Positions 1 to 12,345 of a stretch of DNA of 64,000 nt are shown here, piece after piece. Each line of letters begins with the position of its first letter. Positions within the stretch are counted from its first letter, which is position 1. This DNA comes from Galdieria partita (lineage: Eukaryota; Rhodophyta; Bangiophyceae; Galdieriales; Galdieriaceae), in NCBI GenBank assembly GCA_025991245.1, contig BQMJ01000021.1, forward strand, positions 1-64,000, written 5' to 3'. Both the position numbers and the translations under genes were made by a program. Under the pieces are notes generated by a model. That model searched no databases. It worked only from the letters and a program-made list of their open reading frames with translations, and was not told the DNA's origin.

Positions 1-489
1 AAACCCTAATAAACCCTAATAAACCCTAATAAACCCTAAATAAACCCTAATAAACCCTAAATAAACCCTAATAAACCCTAATAAACCCTAAATAAACCCT
101 AAATAAACCCTAATAAACCCTAATAAACCCTAATAAACCCTAATAAACCCTAAATAAACCCTAATAAACCCTAATAAACCCTAATAAACCCTAAATAAAC
201 CCTAATAAACCCTAATAAACCCTAAATAAACCCTAATAAACCCTAATAAACCCTAATAAACCCTAATAAACCCTAATAAACCCTAATAAACCCTAATAAA
301 CCCTAATAAACCCTAATAAACCCTAATAAACCCTAATAAACCCTAATAAACCCTAATAAACCCTAATAAACCCTAATAAACCCTAATAAACCCTAATAAA
401 CCCTAAATAAACCCTAATAAACCCTAAATAAACCCTAATAAACCCTAATAAACCCTAAATAAACCTAAATAAACCCTAAATAAACCCTT
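1..489. repeat. Telomeric repeat array, left chromosome end
   Basis: The window starts directly in a tandem array of AAACCCTAAT (10 bp), interspersed with an 11-bp variant AAACCCTAAAT. Read on the other strand this is a G-rich repeat of the form ATTAGGGTTT or ATTTAGGGTTT. The C-rich strand runs 5' to 3' from base 1, the orientation expected for a left chromosome end. Between roughly 240 and 400 the 10-bp form is uninterrupted; on both sides the two forms mix. Regularity is lost at about 470-490. The unit is longer than the plant-type TTTAGGG repeat, of which it could be an expanded relative. Confidence 0.95.
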
Positions 490-1489
490 AATGGACCCGA
501 ATATTCCTTAATATCCCCTAATAAAACCTAATAGTAAACCATAAGTAGACCGTAAACCCTCAGTAAAATCTGAATAAGAAGGAAAAATGCATACTCCGTT
601 CGGCCAGACTACACATATTTTGCAATTCATTTAGCTTTTTTTTCTTATATGCATTCGAGGACCCTCTTAATTTTATCAAGCTTTTTCTCCTTGCTTCTAA
701 TGTAATCAGCTTTGTCGCAAATTTCCTATGAGTATTTTGAAGATGACGTTGTGACTTCTTTTATTGGTTCTTTTTGGTTATTTTTGTATTTGAGTCTTCT
801 TGCGAGGAAATGTAAACAAAATGTTTTCACTTTTCTTTTGATCAGTGGTTGTCCCTTTTTGTTTAGGTATTTTTTTGTTGGTTTGTGTTGATTTAAAATT
901 TTAACTGATTCGCTTAAATGCATTTTTTTTCTAGTAACTGTTACTTTGTCATTGTCTCCTTTTATTGACCAAGTTGTAAATCAAATTATTAAAGCGTTTA
1001 TTACACATCGTTTTTCTTCGTTCTTAGTTATAACCCTATATCTTGTGTAAAGGATCCTCAAACTTTCTTATTATGATTGAATGTTCCTTTATTCATCCAG
1101 GTAATATTTTTCTATAGTATGTGACTTTGGATAAAGATAGTAATAAATCTTAATAAAACTTAATAAACCCTGATAAGAAAGTTCCCATTGCCCTGTACCA
1201 AAACATCCGCATTTGAAGATTTATTAGGTTTTCTGTCATCACAATGCATTAAAGAAAGAAAGTGAATTGGTTCTCTACCAAGACCTTTACTTTTGCTTTT
1301 GGTCTGGTGAAAGTAATTAATTCTCAAAACTGTGTTTCTTGTTTTGCAAGCGATCAAATGACTTGCCTTGAGCTATTTTTGCGTATTTTTGTATTTGCTG
1401 TTGATTACGGGAAAACCTGGAAATTTAGGGAAAATTTTGAGATGCTATTTTTTTGAGGCCTTTTTGCGTTTAGGTATTCCCTACCAAGA
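490..1489. repeat. Subtelomeric module, partial copy (A1)
   Basis: Just after the telomere, degenerate telomere-like motifs (about 490-560) lead into an AT-rich module. The same order of phrases recurs at 1490-2420 and 3818-4740. Shared landmarks are the phrase around 528-600 (again at 1490-1590 and 3818-3900), the phrase around 820-925 (again near 1800-1900 and 4110-4215), and a block around 1140-1330 that begins with telomere-like AATAAACCCTG. No credible gene is seen. Boundaries are approximate. Confidence 0.75.
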
Positions 1490-3817
1490 CCTAATAGTAA
1501 ACCATAACTAGACCGCATTGTAAAACCTCAGTAAAGCTCGAATAAGAAGGAAAAATGCATACTCTTCTTTGCCAGGCTACACATATTTTGCGATTCATTT
1601 TTTTTATTGAATGCATCAGAGAAGAAAGTCCTTTAATTCTATCAATCGTTTTATATTTACTTCTAGTAAAATGAATTAGGTAGCAAAATTTTCTAAGATT
1701 TTTTTTAATGGCCATATGACATTTGTTGTCGTCTTCATTTTGTTTATGCAGTGGAGCTTTACTGCGTGAACACTTGAATCCCTGAAGAAAATTTTTCCAT
1801 TTTCTCTTTAATTAGTGATCGTTTTCCTTTTGTTCAGGCATTTCTCTTTTGTGTTGCGTTGATTAAAAATTTTATGCGGTTTGCTTCAATGAAAATTTTT
1901 CTTGGTTGATTTTAGCCTTATTAGCCTCCTCAATTTTTCACAAAATTTACAGCAATTTATTAAATCTTTTATTACCGACCTTTTTTCTTTCTTTTTATTG
2001 AAGCCGTATTCATCCAATGTAGAACCTTTTTGATTTTCTATATTGGTTGGATGTTCTTTTAGTCATCCTATTAATATCTTTCAAGGTTATCTGTTTTTTG
2101 ATAAGAAAAGTTATATAGCTTAGTAAGCCTGATAAGTAAAATTCCCATTGCCCTGTACTAGACCATTCGTATTTGAACATTTATCCAGGTCTTGGTCATC
2201 TCAATGCATTGGGAAAGAAAGCGAATTGGTCTTATCAAGACCTCTACTTTCGCTTTTAGTTTCGTAAAAATAATGAATTCTCAAACTGTGCTACTTTTTT
2301 TGCCAGCGATCAAATGACTTGTCTAGTGGGCTATTGCTGCGTATGTTTGTATCTCTTGGTTACTACGGGTATTTAGGTAAAATTTTAGGATGCTATTTTT
2401 AATTCAAAGCCCTTTCTAGCTAGGGAATTTCTCTGTTGCTTCGCAGTAATTCGAAATTGTGAACTTTTTCGAAATCGTGAGCATTTTTCTTCAATGGTTC
2501 CTTTTTCTTGTTGTTAGCATTATTACCTTCGTTCTTAATTGAACGAGTGGTACAGTAAATAAATATTCTTTTTTTGACATTGTGATACTTCGCTTTACCT
2601 GTTATTTTTGCCGAATGTATTTAGTAAGAAGTCCTTTTGGTTTCTGGTAATGGATGAATTTACCTTCATTGACCCTGTTAATACCTTCCTATAGTATTTG
2701 AACTTTTATGTAAATATGCATATTTAACTAGAAATTATACCCTAATCAAGCATAATAAAACAAAAAGAATGGAATAATGTTTATTGCTTTCAGCCAAGAA
2801 ATATCTAGTTTTTGATTCATTGCACTCTAGTAGTATCAAAGTAGGAGTGGGCAGAGTTAAGTGTTTATGTCTGGTTTCTTATTTATGTTTTTTGCCAAAG
2901 AATAGTTACGTCTTGTTTTATTTTTTATGCTCGTTGTCCTTCTGACCAAGGCTGGTTTCCTGTACGCTACACTTTGTTTAAGCTTTTTTTGGATTGGAAA
3001 CTAGACTCAGTTGTTACATTCCTCGTTTAGTTCAGATTTTCTTTGGAGTTCACAAATTTTTGCTTCTTTTGTGTTGTTTCGAGAATTTAAGTGATTCGTT
3101 TGAATGGTAACCTTCTGGTGTCATAAGTGTAAGGCGCGAGCAATGTACGTGAACAAGTCGTTGCAACAGTAAAGCAATCTGACATTATTAACATTTTCAT
3201 TTCTTTGTTTTTTACTGCTTTCATTGTTGTTTTCAAGGATTGTCCCTCCTTTGTACTACTTTTCCTCCAATGAGAAAAAAATATTTTTTCATCTGTATTT
3301 CAATGTGGTTTAGTTACTAAATTTAGTCTCATCAAAAGTATTGTATTTTTTTTCTCTCTGAGCAGTTTGCTGTAACTTTTTTACTTCGTTTCACACGGTC
3401 GACAAATATCTGCAGGACGAGAACAGGTTCAAGGTACTGATGATGTAAGGAACATATGGAAATTCTTCAATGTATTCTCAAGTTTCTATTTCTTTATATG
3501 CTTATTATTCTATGGCTTCCTTGTAAAATTGGTATTTGTGTTGTTCCTTTAATAAACTTTAGAAACAAGTGTAGCCCTTATAATACAAAAATTGCCTTTT
3601 CCCCTTTGATATATTGCATAAACTTTTCTTCAATACCGTTTCATAATGCCAATATAGTTGAACTGAAACTGAATTGCTGAAATCTTTCTTGTGTGATATT
3701 TTTTCCTTATAGCTCTATTCGAGGTATATTTTGCAGAAGTACTTGGAAGCGTATAGAGAATGCTTATATTTTGCTTTTAACTGGTGTTTGTCCTTCTTTT
3801 GTTGAGGCATTTTTTTG
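1490..3817. repeat. Subtelomeric tandem repeat, copy 1 (modules A2+B1)
   Basis: This is the first full copy of a roughly 2.2-2.3 kb unit that follows again, in the same orientation, at 3818-6010. Part A (1490-2400) resembles 490-1489. Part B (2400-3817) has a close counterpart at 4720-6010. Paired landmarks include 2400-2440 with 4720-4760, 2690-2760 with 5000-5070, 2820-2900 with 5140-5210, 3240-3400 with 5560-5720 and 3420-3500 with 5740-5820. Similarity is high but interrupted by many substitutions and small indels, so the duplication is not recent. No gene is recognised. Confidence 0.75.
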
Positions 3818-6010
3818 TACCCAATAATAATCCTTCAGTAAAACCTCAATAAGAAAGAAAAATGCCCATTCCCTTCTGCCAACCTACACATATTTTACAA
3901 TTCAGTGCATTTTTTCTCTTAATTGCATTTCAAACGAAAGTTTCTTAATTCTATCAAGCCTCTTCGTTTGCCTCTTGTCTTGTATAATGAGTCGCAAATT
4001 TCACTGAGTGTTTGTTGGCGTTTTGGAGACTGTTCTTGTGGGTTATTTTTCCATTATATTTGTATTTGAGATATATTGCATGAATACTTGGAAACGATAG
4101 GAAAAAGTTTTGATTTTGCTTTTAACTTATGATTGTCCTTCATTTGTTTTTTGGCATTTTCATGTCGTGTTGCGTTGGCTTAAAATTTGAAGTGGTTTGT
4201 TTGATCGAAAATTTTTTTGGGTTATTTGTTGCCTCGAAACAGTCGTTTTTCATTGATATGGTTGCAGAGCCATTTATTAAAGCTTTTTTTTACTGGTTTT
4301 TACTTATTCTTGTGAAGCCGTATTCATTGGGTGAAGGATCCTTTTGCTTTATTCTGTTGGATGAATGTTCCTTTTTCTATCCTGTTAGTTTCTTTCTATA
4401 CTATGTGACTTTTGAAGCAGTAATAAAATTAAAAAAAATTAATCAACCCTGAAAAAAATTCCTATTTTCCTGTTCCAGGTCATTTGCATTCGAAATTTAT
4501 CAGGTTTTTGGAAATCTCAATGCATTGGAGGAAAAAAACGAATTGGTTCTATCAAGACATTTACTTTTGTTTTTAGTTTCGTAAAAGTAATTAATTCTCA
4601 AACTGTGCTACTTGTTTCGCCAACGATCAAATCACTTGCCTTGTGTGCTATTTCTACGTCTGTTTGTATTTGTTGTTTACTACGGGTATTTAGTTAAAAT
4701 TTTAGGATGCTATTTTTAATTCAAAGCCCTTTTGAGTTAAGGAATTTCTGTGTTGCTTTGCAATAATCCGAAATTTTGAACTGTTTAGAAATTGTGAGCA
4801 TTTTTTTTGAATGGTTGCCTTTTTGTTGTTATAAGCATCATTACCTTCGTTCTTGATTGAATCAGTTGCACAGTAAGTTAATAGCTTTTTCTCAAATTAT
4901 GATACTTTGCTTTGTGTGGTTTTTGTGCCGAATCTATTTAATGAAAAATCCTTTTCGTTTCTGATATTGGATGAATTTACCTTGAATCACCCTGTTAATA
5001 TATTCCAATAGTATTTGAACTTTTAGGTAAGTATGCATATTTAACTTGAAAGTATACCCTAATGAAGTATTATAAATCCAAAATGACGAAAAAATGCTTG
5101 TTGCTTTCGTCCTGGACATACCTAGTTTTTCAATTCACTGAGCTCTAGTAGTCTCAAAGCTCTAGTGGGCAGAGTGAATTGTTTATGTCCGGTTTCTTAT
5201 TTATGTTTTTCTGCCAAAGAATAGTTACGTATTGCTTTATTTTTTTTGCTTTCTGTGCTACTGACCAAGTTTGGTTTCCTGTCAGCTACATTTTGCTTAA
5301 ACTCTTTTTGGATTGAAAACTGGAGTTAGTTTTTTACATTCCTTCTTTAGTTCAAATTTTATTATGAATGCAAAATTTTCTGCTTCTTTTGTATCGTTTT
5401 GAGATTTGAAGTGGTTCGCTTAAATTGTACCCTTCTGGTGACGTTAGCCTAAGGTGCAAGAAATGTGCGCGAACAAGTCATCGCAACATTAGAACAATCT
5501 GCCACTATGTAACATTTTCCTTTCTTTGTTTTGTGCTGTCTTCATTGCTGTTTTCATGGATTGTCACTCCGTTTTACTACTTTTCCTCCAATGAGAAAAA
5601 AAACATTTTTTCTTTTGTATTTCTTTGTGATATAGTTACTAAATTCCCTTTCATCAAAGGTATTGTATTTTTTTTTCTCTGTGAGCAGATTGCTGTAACT
5701 TTTTTAATTCGTTTCACAAGGTTGTGAAATATCTGCCTGACGAGGACAGATTCATGGTACCGATGATGTAAAGGACACGTGGTACATAAAAATTTCTCAA
5801 TATATTCTCAAGTTTTTATTACTCTAAAAATTTTTTCTATGGCATTTTTCTAAAATTTTTTTTGGTATTGTTCCTTTAGTAAACCGTATAAAGAAAGTCC
5901 TAAACTGATAATGCAAAAGTTGCCTATTCCCCTTTGATATATCGCAAAAACCTTCTCTTCGATACCGTTTCATAATGCCAATGCAATAGAACTGAAAATG
6001 AAATGCTGAA
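3818..6010. repeat. Subtelomeric tandem repeat, copy 2 (modules A3+B2)
   Basis: This is the second full copy of the unit at 1490-3817, in direct orientation. It begins at the recurrent phrase near 3818 and ends near 6000, where the B-module tail gives way to unrelated AT-rich sequence. The interstitial telomere-like block recurs near 4415-4450 in decayed form. All reading frames are short and not conserved between copies, which argues against coding function. Confidence 0.75.
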
Positions 6011-6479
6011 ATCGTTTTTTTTTAACTGTTGTCACAAGTTTTGGAATTTTTTTAAATTTTTTATGCCATGGTGACATAGTAACTTTTTCGTCGAATTTTT
6101 CTTTTTATATAGGTACTACATTGTAGAGATGATGTTCTTTGTTGATTGATTTTTCTTATTAAGATCACTGCTGTCTTCAGTGCATACATAATAATGAGCT
6201 TTGAATATGGATAGTTTCAAAACTATTGTTTCAATGGTTTCGCCAAGATCTTCATGGTTGAACCTTACGTTATTAGAATCGTTTTTAGAAATTTGTCTTA
6301 TGTAGCAAAATTCTAAGTATTGTTGTTTGGTCATTTTATTGTATTCCACGGTGCAATGCTGTTGAAAATTTAACCATTTGGTAAGTCGTTTCTGCTTTTT
6401 GATGGTCTTGAGACACTGCTTGCTTCATTCTTTGAGTAGCCTTACTTGAAATATAGTATCGGTATACATATTTAGCAAA

Positions 6480-6790
6480 AAGTAAACAGTGCTTATGCTA
6501 TTCTTAGATTCTCGAAAGCAATACTTTGTGTTTTGGTAAACTTTTCGAGCAGCCTTGTATCTGTTCTCTACATTGTCAAATTTTGAATCTCTTTGTCGGC
6601 TTTTCAGTGTGCACTCTTATGTCACACATTTTTGTTCAATTGTTACTTTTTAAGAATGAATGAGCTAGAAGATTCAATTGTCGTTTAGGCTCTTTGTTCA
6701 CATTTTAGAAAGTTCACTTGTTTGATCATTTCTCTTCTAGTACTACTGTCTGTTTTTCTTTTGTGTTTTATGCCTTATAACCATTGAATG
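6480..6790. repeat. Diverged repeat R1, copy a
   Basis: The order of short phrases here matches 15010-15300 in the same orientation. The clearest landmarks are 6583-6650 with 15118-15185, and the following stretches 6690-6770 with 15200-15285. Many differences and indels separate the copies, so this is an old duplication seen by eye only. Confidence 0.55.
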
Positions 6791-6924
6791 TGTAATGAAG
6801 TCTTCCTAGGTTTTATTTCACGTATGCAAAAACTGTTCGAGGTGAGAATATATTGATTTTTTCTATAGGAGATTTGTTCTACTTTTCTTTTTACTAAATT
6901 TCGCATTGCTAACTACTGGTTACT

Positions 6925-7100
6925 CCTAGGAACAACTAGAAGTACTGATGCCATAAAAGACAAATAATGTATTGAAATTCTACAATTTTTTCACTTGCCT
7001 CAACCTCCCTAAATTCTTTCTTTTTTCATAGACTCTATTCGAGACGATATTTTTATTGCTCTTCTAATGAACCGTAGATATTTCAGAAAAACAATTTTTT
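6925..7100. repeat. Decayed copy of module-B tail (R3, copy c)
   Basis: The sequence following GAACAACTAGAAGTACTGAT resembles the tail of module B at 3420-3720 and 5740-5850: a GAACA-GTACTGATG core, then the phrase around a TCTATTCGAG core (7030-7040, compare 3714-3724). It shows that the family spread beyond the regular tandem array. Confidence 0.5.
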
Positions 7101-8099
7101 TTTTATTTGAAGCCACAAGACTTCTCATTCCTTTTTCTAAAAGGCATGTGTTTTTCTCAATTCACTAGGTCATCGTAAAAGAATCTAATAGAGTATAAAA
7201 TTATGTTGTTTAGATTCGGTTAAATACTTTTGAAATTGTGTCAACATTCTTGAAGATTTTTGTGATTTTGCTAATTTATCTCGAGTGACAAAGTAATTCT
7301 TACTTTAAAATCTTTTGGGAATCACCCCCACAGTTGTATTGGTATTGCATGTAAGCGATATCCAATTGTTTCATTTGTTTCACTTTTATTGAAGTTTTTA
7401 ATTTTTGGGGGGAACTGAGCAATTCGGTTATGAATTCGATATATTACGAAATCTAAATCTGGTAGTTTTTACAGCTAACGTATTGCATGGCTTGTTTCAA
7501 TATAGTCGTTTTCGATATTGAAAAGCGACAGTTTTTCGAAAAGTAGAATCTTGCTACTGTTGGTTGCTACTATGTGGTATCGTTTATCAGACACCTTTTT
7601 TGTAAAGAATTTTTTTTTTGTTTCTTATGGTTACTGGATTCATTGTGTTCTATTTTATGTTGTTCGGTATAATATTGTACACGAATTGTACTGTAGGTAT
7701 ATATAATTAGGACAAAGAAAGCCACGCCTTTTCCATAAAAAAGCCTCAAATAGATTGAACAGTTAGCAATCGAGCCACAAAAGTTCAACGTTTGTCTGTA
7801 GCATCGTCGATATTATATGCTTTATGTCAGTTTGACTATGCTATGAATGACGACTTGAAGTGAAACATATCTCTCAGGATCACTTTTCCTCCATGAGTAT
7901 GTTGTAATTTCATTGCTGTTCTTTGAAATCATCCTGTTGTTTTTGTTTCTCTCCTTAAATATATAAAATTTCTTTCAAGTATTTCAACTTGACAAAAGTA
8001 CTGAATTGTTTCCGACTGAGAATATGATAGGTTTTTCTTTGAACATGCATTTTGGACACTTCTTCTTACTATCTTTTGCATTGTCGACTGATGTCCACC

Positions 8100-8290
8100 C
8101 CTTGAGAACAATTAGTGGTACTAATTTAATGAAGAGCAGGTAGTACAAGGGAATCCTTCTATTGTTTCGATAGTGTATTTTTCTCTAAAAGTCTTTCTTT
8201 TCTCTATAAATTGATTTTTAACTCGCTATTTTTATCGTTCTTTTTTTAAACTTTAAGTATATCCAAGAAAATCAGTTACCGAGTCTTAGG
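8100..8290. repeat. Decayed copy of module-B tail (R3, copy d)
   Basis: Starting at GAACAATTAGTGGTACTAAT, the order of phrases again follows the module-B tail and is closest to 6935-7100. It is the most decayed copy noticed. No coding potential is seen. Confidence 0.4.
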
Positions 8291-11200
8291 AAACCGAAAA
8301 TTTTTTAGTGTAAACTGCAATATGTCGTGTGCTTCCACTCCATTACGTTCTCGTGAAGCCAATGCTATGAGGAAAAAATAAAATGATTCAAATGTTGATT
8401 TACTTTGTTGGTTTCATATTTGATAGTTTTGATGTTTTGTCTTGTTTGTTGATGCATTTGTGACAATTCAATTTCGCCTATATAATCTTTATCTCTAACA
8501 AACCTCTACAATTGTACTGCCATTGATAGATCATGAAATTTCTCCAACACTTGCTTTGGGGAAACGTTTTCATTCTTTGGAGCTAAAATAATTCATTATT
8601 TATTTGAAATATTGCTAAAATAAATCGGCTCCGTTTTCTGCATCCGTATTACTATGGATCTACCGTATCAGAGTCTTTCTCAATTCACTAATAGTGGCTT
8701 GAAAAGTACAACTTTGTCTCGTCTTATGCTTTCTTATGATGTCGCGTTTATCATTTAGCAATTTGACAAATCAGTTTTTTACTTTCTTATGTTACATGTT
8801 TACTGCTTATTTTATTCTGTGAGTATCTTCTTATACTATACTTCTACTTTGGTGGTGGTATACATATAGAAAAAAAAGTAAGGCATACCATACATATGCC
8901 ATAAAAATGACTTCAACTGAAAGAAATAGTAAACAATGACGACGTAGATATTCCATCATGTCTACTATCCTTCCTCTTTCTCTTTGCTTTATGTCTAGCT
9001 AGTCTATACTTTGAGCGGTGGCTATTTGAAGAATGTACCACTGTGCAGCATTTTTCTTCATTGGTCTTGCTGTACTTTGATTCTTTTTCTCTACGTAAAA
9101 CTTGTTCTTCTTTGTTTTCTTAGCTTGAAATATCCTTTTAGTTTTAGTATGCATTTCATGAAATTTTGGTTTCTTCCTAGCTCTTTCTCTTGAATTTTCT
9201 ATTTGAAACTCTTTGTTTGAGAAGTCCTCCAATCGGAATTCTATTTCTTCCATTTCTACCATAAGAAACTTTCATGTGGTTTTGCTCTTCATACTTGCCT
9301 AGCATTGAAATAGATACTTGGTTAATAGAAATCAAAAGATTGCCTTCTGCAGAGTTACATATTCATTTCTATGTTTTCATAGGGAGCAAGAGCAAGATTG
9401 AGGCTGGACGCCTGTGTTATTGACACAACTTGGAATACTGTGATATTTGTGACGTTGCAGGAGAAGCTCAACTTGTACTATTCTGGTGTACTTGCAACTT
9501 CGCTCAAGAATTTTATACTATATCAAGTAAGGAAAAATGCACTATCGAAGATTTTGAATCAATCTTTGGTGTTTCCTTAACTTTGTCAGAGGAAAATGGA
9601 GTATGAAAGAAGAGTTTGGTAATTTTTATTCTTTCTATTCCTTCATTGCTGTTTATTTCTACTACTAGTTGTTTTTATATTTACAAATAAATATCACTCT
9701 AGCCATTTTGAGGCAGTTGGAGCCTACTCTGGGCAAATCGTAAAATATTAGTCATGTATGAGAAAAACACATTTTTCTGAAAACAAACTATCCCCTAGTG
9801 ACTTTTTACACGATCTCTGGATTTAAAAAAATTTCCAAAAAAATTTTTCAATTTTGTCGAGAATTGGCTACGTAGAACAAAGCACAGCCCATGACAGCCA
9901 AAAGGCAATAGAGGAAAGTGAGGGGAAATGAATCAATGAACCCTCATGTGAACTCAAATAACTTCTTCCTGGATTTCCCAACGACCCAGCTTGGATTCTA
10001 ATTCTGCCTAGTAAAATCTACAATGCAACAAGTTTTTCATTTGCAACACAATCTACTAAGGTTCTATATATTACTTGCTACAATTGGTTTCACAGATATC
10101 ACTTTCTAATTTAGTCTCTTGTAAAGAAGAGAGGTTTCTTTGTAAAATTGCATTTCTTCTCGTTGAGTGTGTATGGTTTTTGAATATGTAATATTTTCCA
10201 GGTACTATTTTAGGTGTTTTTATGTTGATTTTTTTTCTCTTTCAAATCACAGTGTAATTGGAAATGATTTCAGCATTGTGCATTATAGACAACTTTATAG
10301 TTTTAATGTATTTTATTCTGAATTTTTTGTATGGTCCGCTTTTAGATGTTTTCCTAATTGTTTTAATTCGCCACTGGGTTATATAAAATTCGTAAACTTT
10401 TTCTTCTCCTAGACTTTCTGTAATTTAGAAATTTGATTGCGTTTGTCCTTGTTTTGGCTGAGTAGTTTGTTTTGAACTGATATTGTTGTTGCCAGAAATT
10501 TTTGGTTTTCCTTTTCTCTTTTCAATTGAATATTCTTTGTAAAACTCTCACAAGTACATGTTGTCTTCAATAAGTTTCTGTGATAAATAAAGCTTCTCAT
10601 GTCAATTGTATTGCATCTCTACTTACCGTTTTGATTGCTATTGGGTTCTTTGAAACTTTTCTTTTAAACTGTGGTCTTAGAAGCATTTTTGTATAGTTAT
10701 TCGTCATAATAAAGTTTTTTTTATGAAGCGATACGAGAACTTTCTTTTTTGGCGTTGGGTGATAGCTCTACTGCATTGGCCCCAGCTCTGCCCAATTGTG
10801 AATAATTCTGATTGGCTGATTGGTAAAACTTGAATGGTCAATTCTAGTCTTTGCCTCTTTTTAAGAATTTGCGTTGATTCTTTGAAGTCTCTCTGTTTAC
10901 AGCTTTGTGACACAAGGTGGCTAAACATTGAGTTTTTCGTCTCTCCTGAATTGGGTTAAAGCATATGCAAATTGCCAAGATTCGATTTCTTAGATATTAT
11001 CAATTGTATTTTTCTTCTATAATGGTCCTTTTTGTACTGTGTATTGCAGTTGGTGTTTGTCTTTCTTTCTTTTCTAAAAGTCTTTCTCGTTTGTATGTAA
11101 ATGACAAGGTAATTTGTCTATAAATGAAATTACGGTCGTGTACATTTTTTATTATCAATTGAAAGGAAAAAATTCCTTGCCTTTCAGACATTTTCATCAT

Positions 11201-12029
11201 TGTGACAATCCAAATGTTGGCTAGAGTTCTTCTTGTATAATTAACTAGTCACGAAATTCAGCGTGTATTCATTCACGGACGCTAGACTTCTACGAAAATA
11301 AAATTTTGGCAACCGTACCCACGAGTATGAAGATCGATCGTTCAAGTAAACAGGGCATCAGGAATAAAATATTCATGTCTTGCTCAATTTTGCTTTGCAA
11401 CGTAGGAAGATCCTGGAATATCTTGCGCATATATAGGAATGTTGCTCAGTAAAGTAATTTAATATGCTGAAAGAATCGCTGTGTCTAAAATGAGCAATGT
11501 ATTTATAAATTCGTGGACAGTTGTCAGTTTGTATACTTTGTGCTTGTCAGCCTTTTTATAGAATTGTACGTTGCATAGCTGGTTGTGATTTCCCAATAGA
11601 AAGACAGGGCTATTTAAGTGCCAACAGTAATACTGTTCAAACAATATCCTTTCCAAAACTGTGCCTCACAAACTGTCAACTGCTAAGTATTTATAGACTT
11701 GAGCACAAAAGACTACGGTAGCTATTCCAAACATACACTATGCCAACGAGTTGCGAAGCCTCTCTTTTGTGAAAGTTTTTCCCATCAGACGCTCTTTTTC
11801 TTCCAAGTTTTGTTTCGAATTTGCATCCTTCAAGTGACCTCGTCAAGTAAGATTAGCAAACAACGACGTAAAGATGCTTCAAAGTGGATGTACAAACTCT
11901 GTTCACGTCCGTTTTCGAAACAGCAACTCACAGTTGAACTGTGCAGTTCAGTTGCCACGAGTCGATCTCCCCTCTCCATTTGGGCAATAGATTCTCAATA
12001 GACAAAAACTGACAATGACAAGAATCGTT

Positions 12030-12345
12030 TTTGTACGAACCAAAGAGAATCAACTCAGAATATACTCCGATTGTTACAAACGATCTTGGTAATTGTTCAC
12101 AAGAGAGAGTCCTCCTCTGTTGTTCACAGGACAACAATTAGTAGTACAATTCAACTGGAAAAACCAAGTTACATTGGAAGACTAGAGTGGGACAAGGATT
12201 CAAGGTCAAAGACTCTTTGGAGCCTTTGTGCCGACTGGTTCCCCAGTAATCCGCAGGGTCAACGTCTCCAAACAGACCAGAGACTAAAGATCAACAAATT
12301 CTCTCGAACAACACCTACGTTGCATTCGACAGGAACTTGGAAGCG
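12030..12345. repeat. Diverged repeat R2, copy a
   Basis: Shares an ordered series of phrases with 14135-14445 in direct orientation. The best match is the stretch around AAAAACCAAGTTA (12160-12245 with 14250-14335), ending in TTTTGTGCCGACT or TTTGTGCCGACT. A second match lies around ACGTTxxA...AACTTGGA (12317-12345 with 14425-14445). The element family is unknown. Confidence 0.55.

Larger units (their letters stand above)
6011..11250. other. Gene-free AT-rich subtelomere
   Basis: About 5.2 kb with no recognisable gene, tRNA or CRISPR array. The + strand is visibly T-rich, with many runs of T. It holds one member of a diverged repeat pair (6480-6790) and two decayed copies of the tail of the upstream tandem module (6925-7100 and 8100-8290). 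Open frames are all under 90 codons and match no family known to me. Confidence 0.7.
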
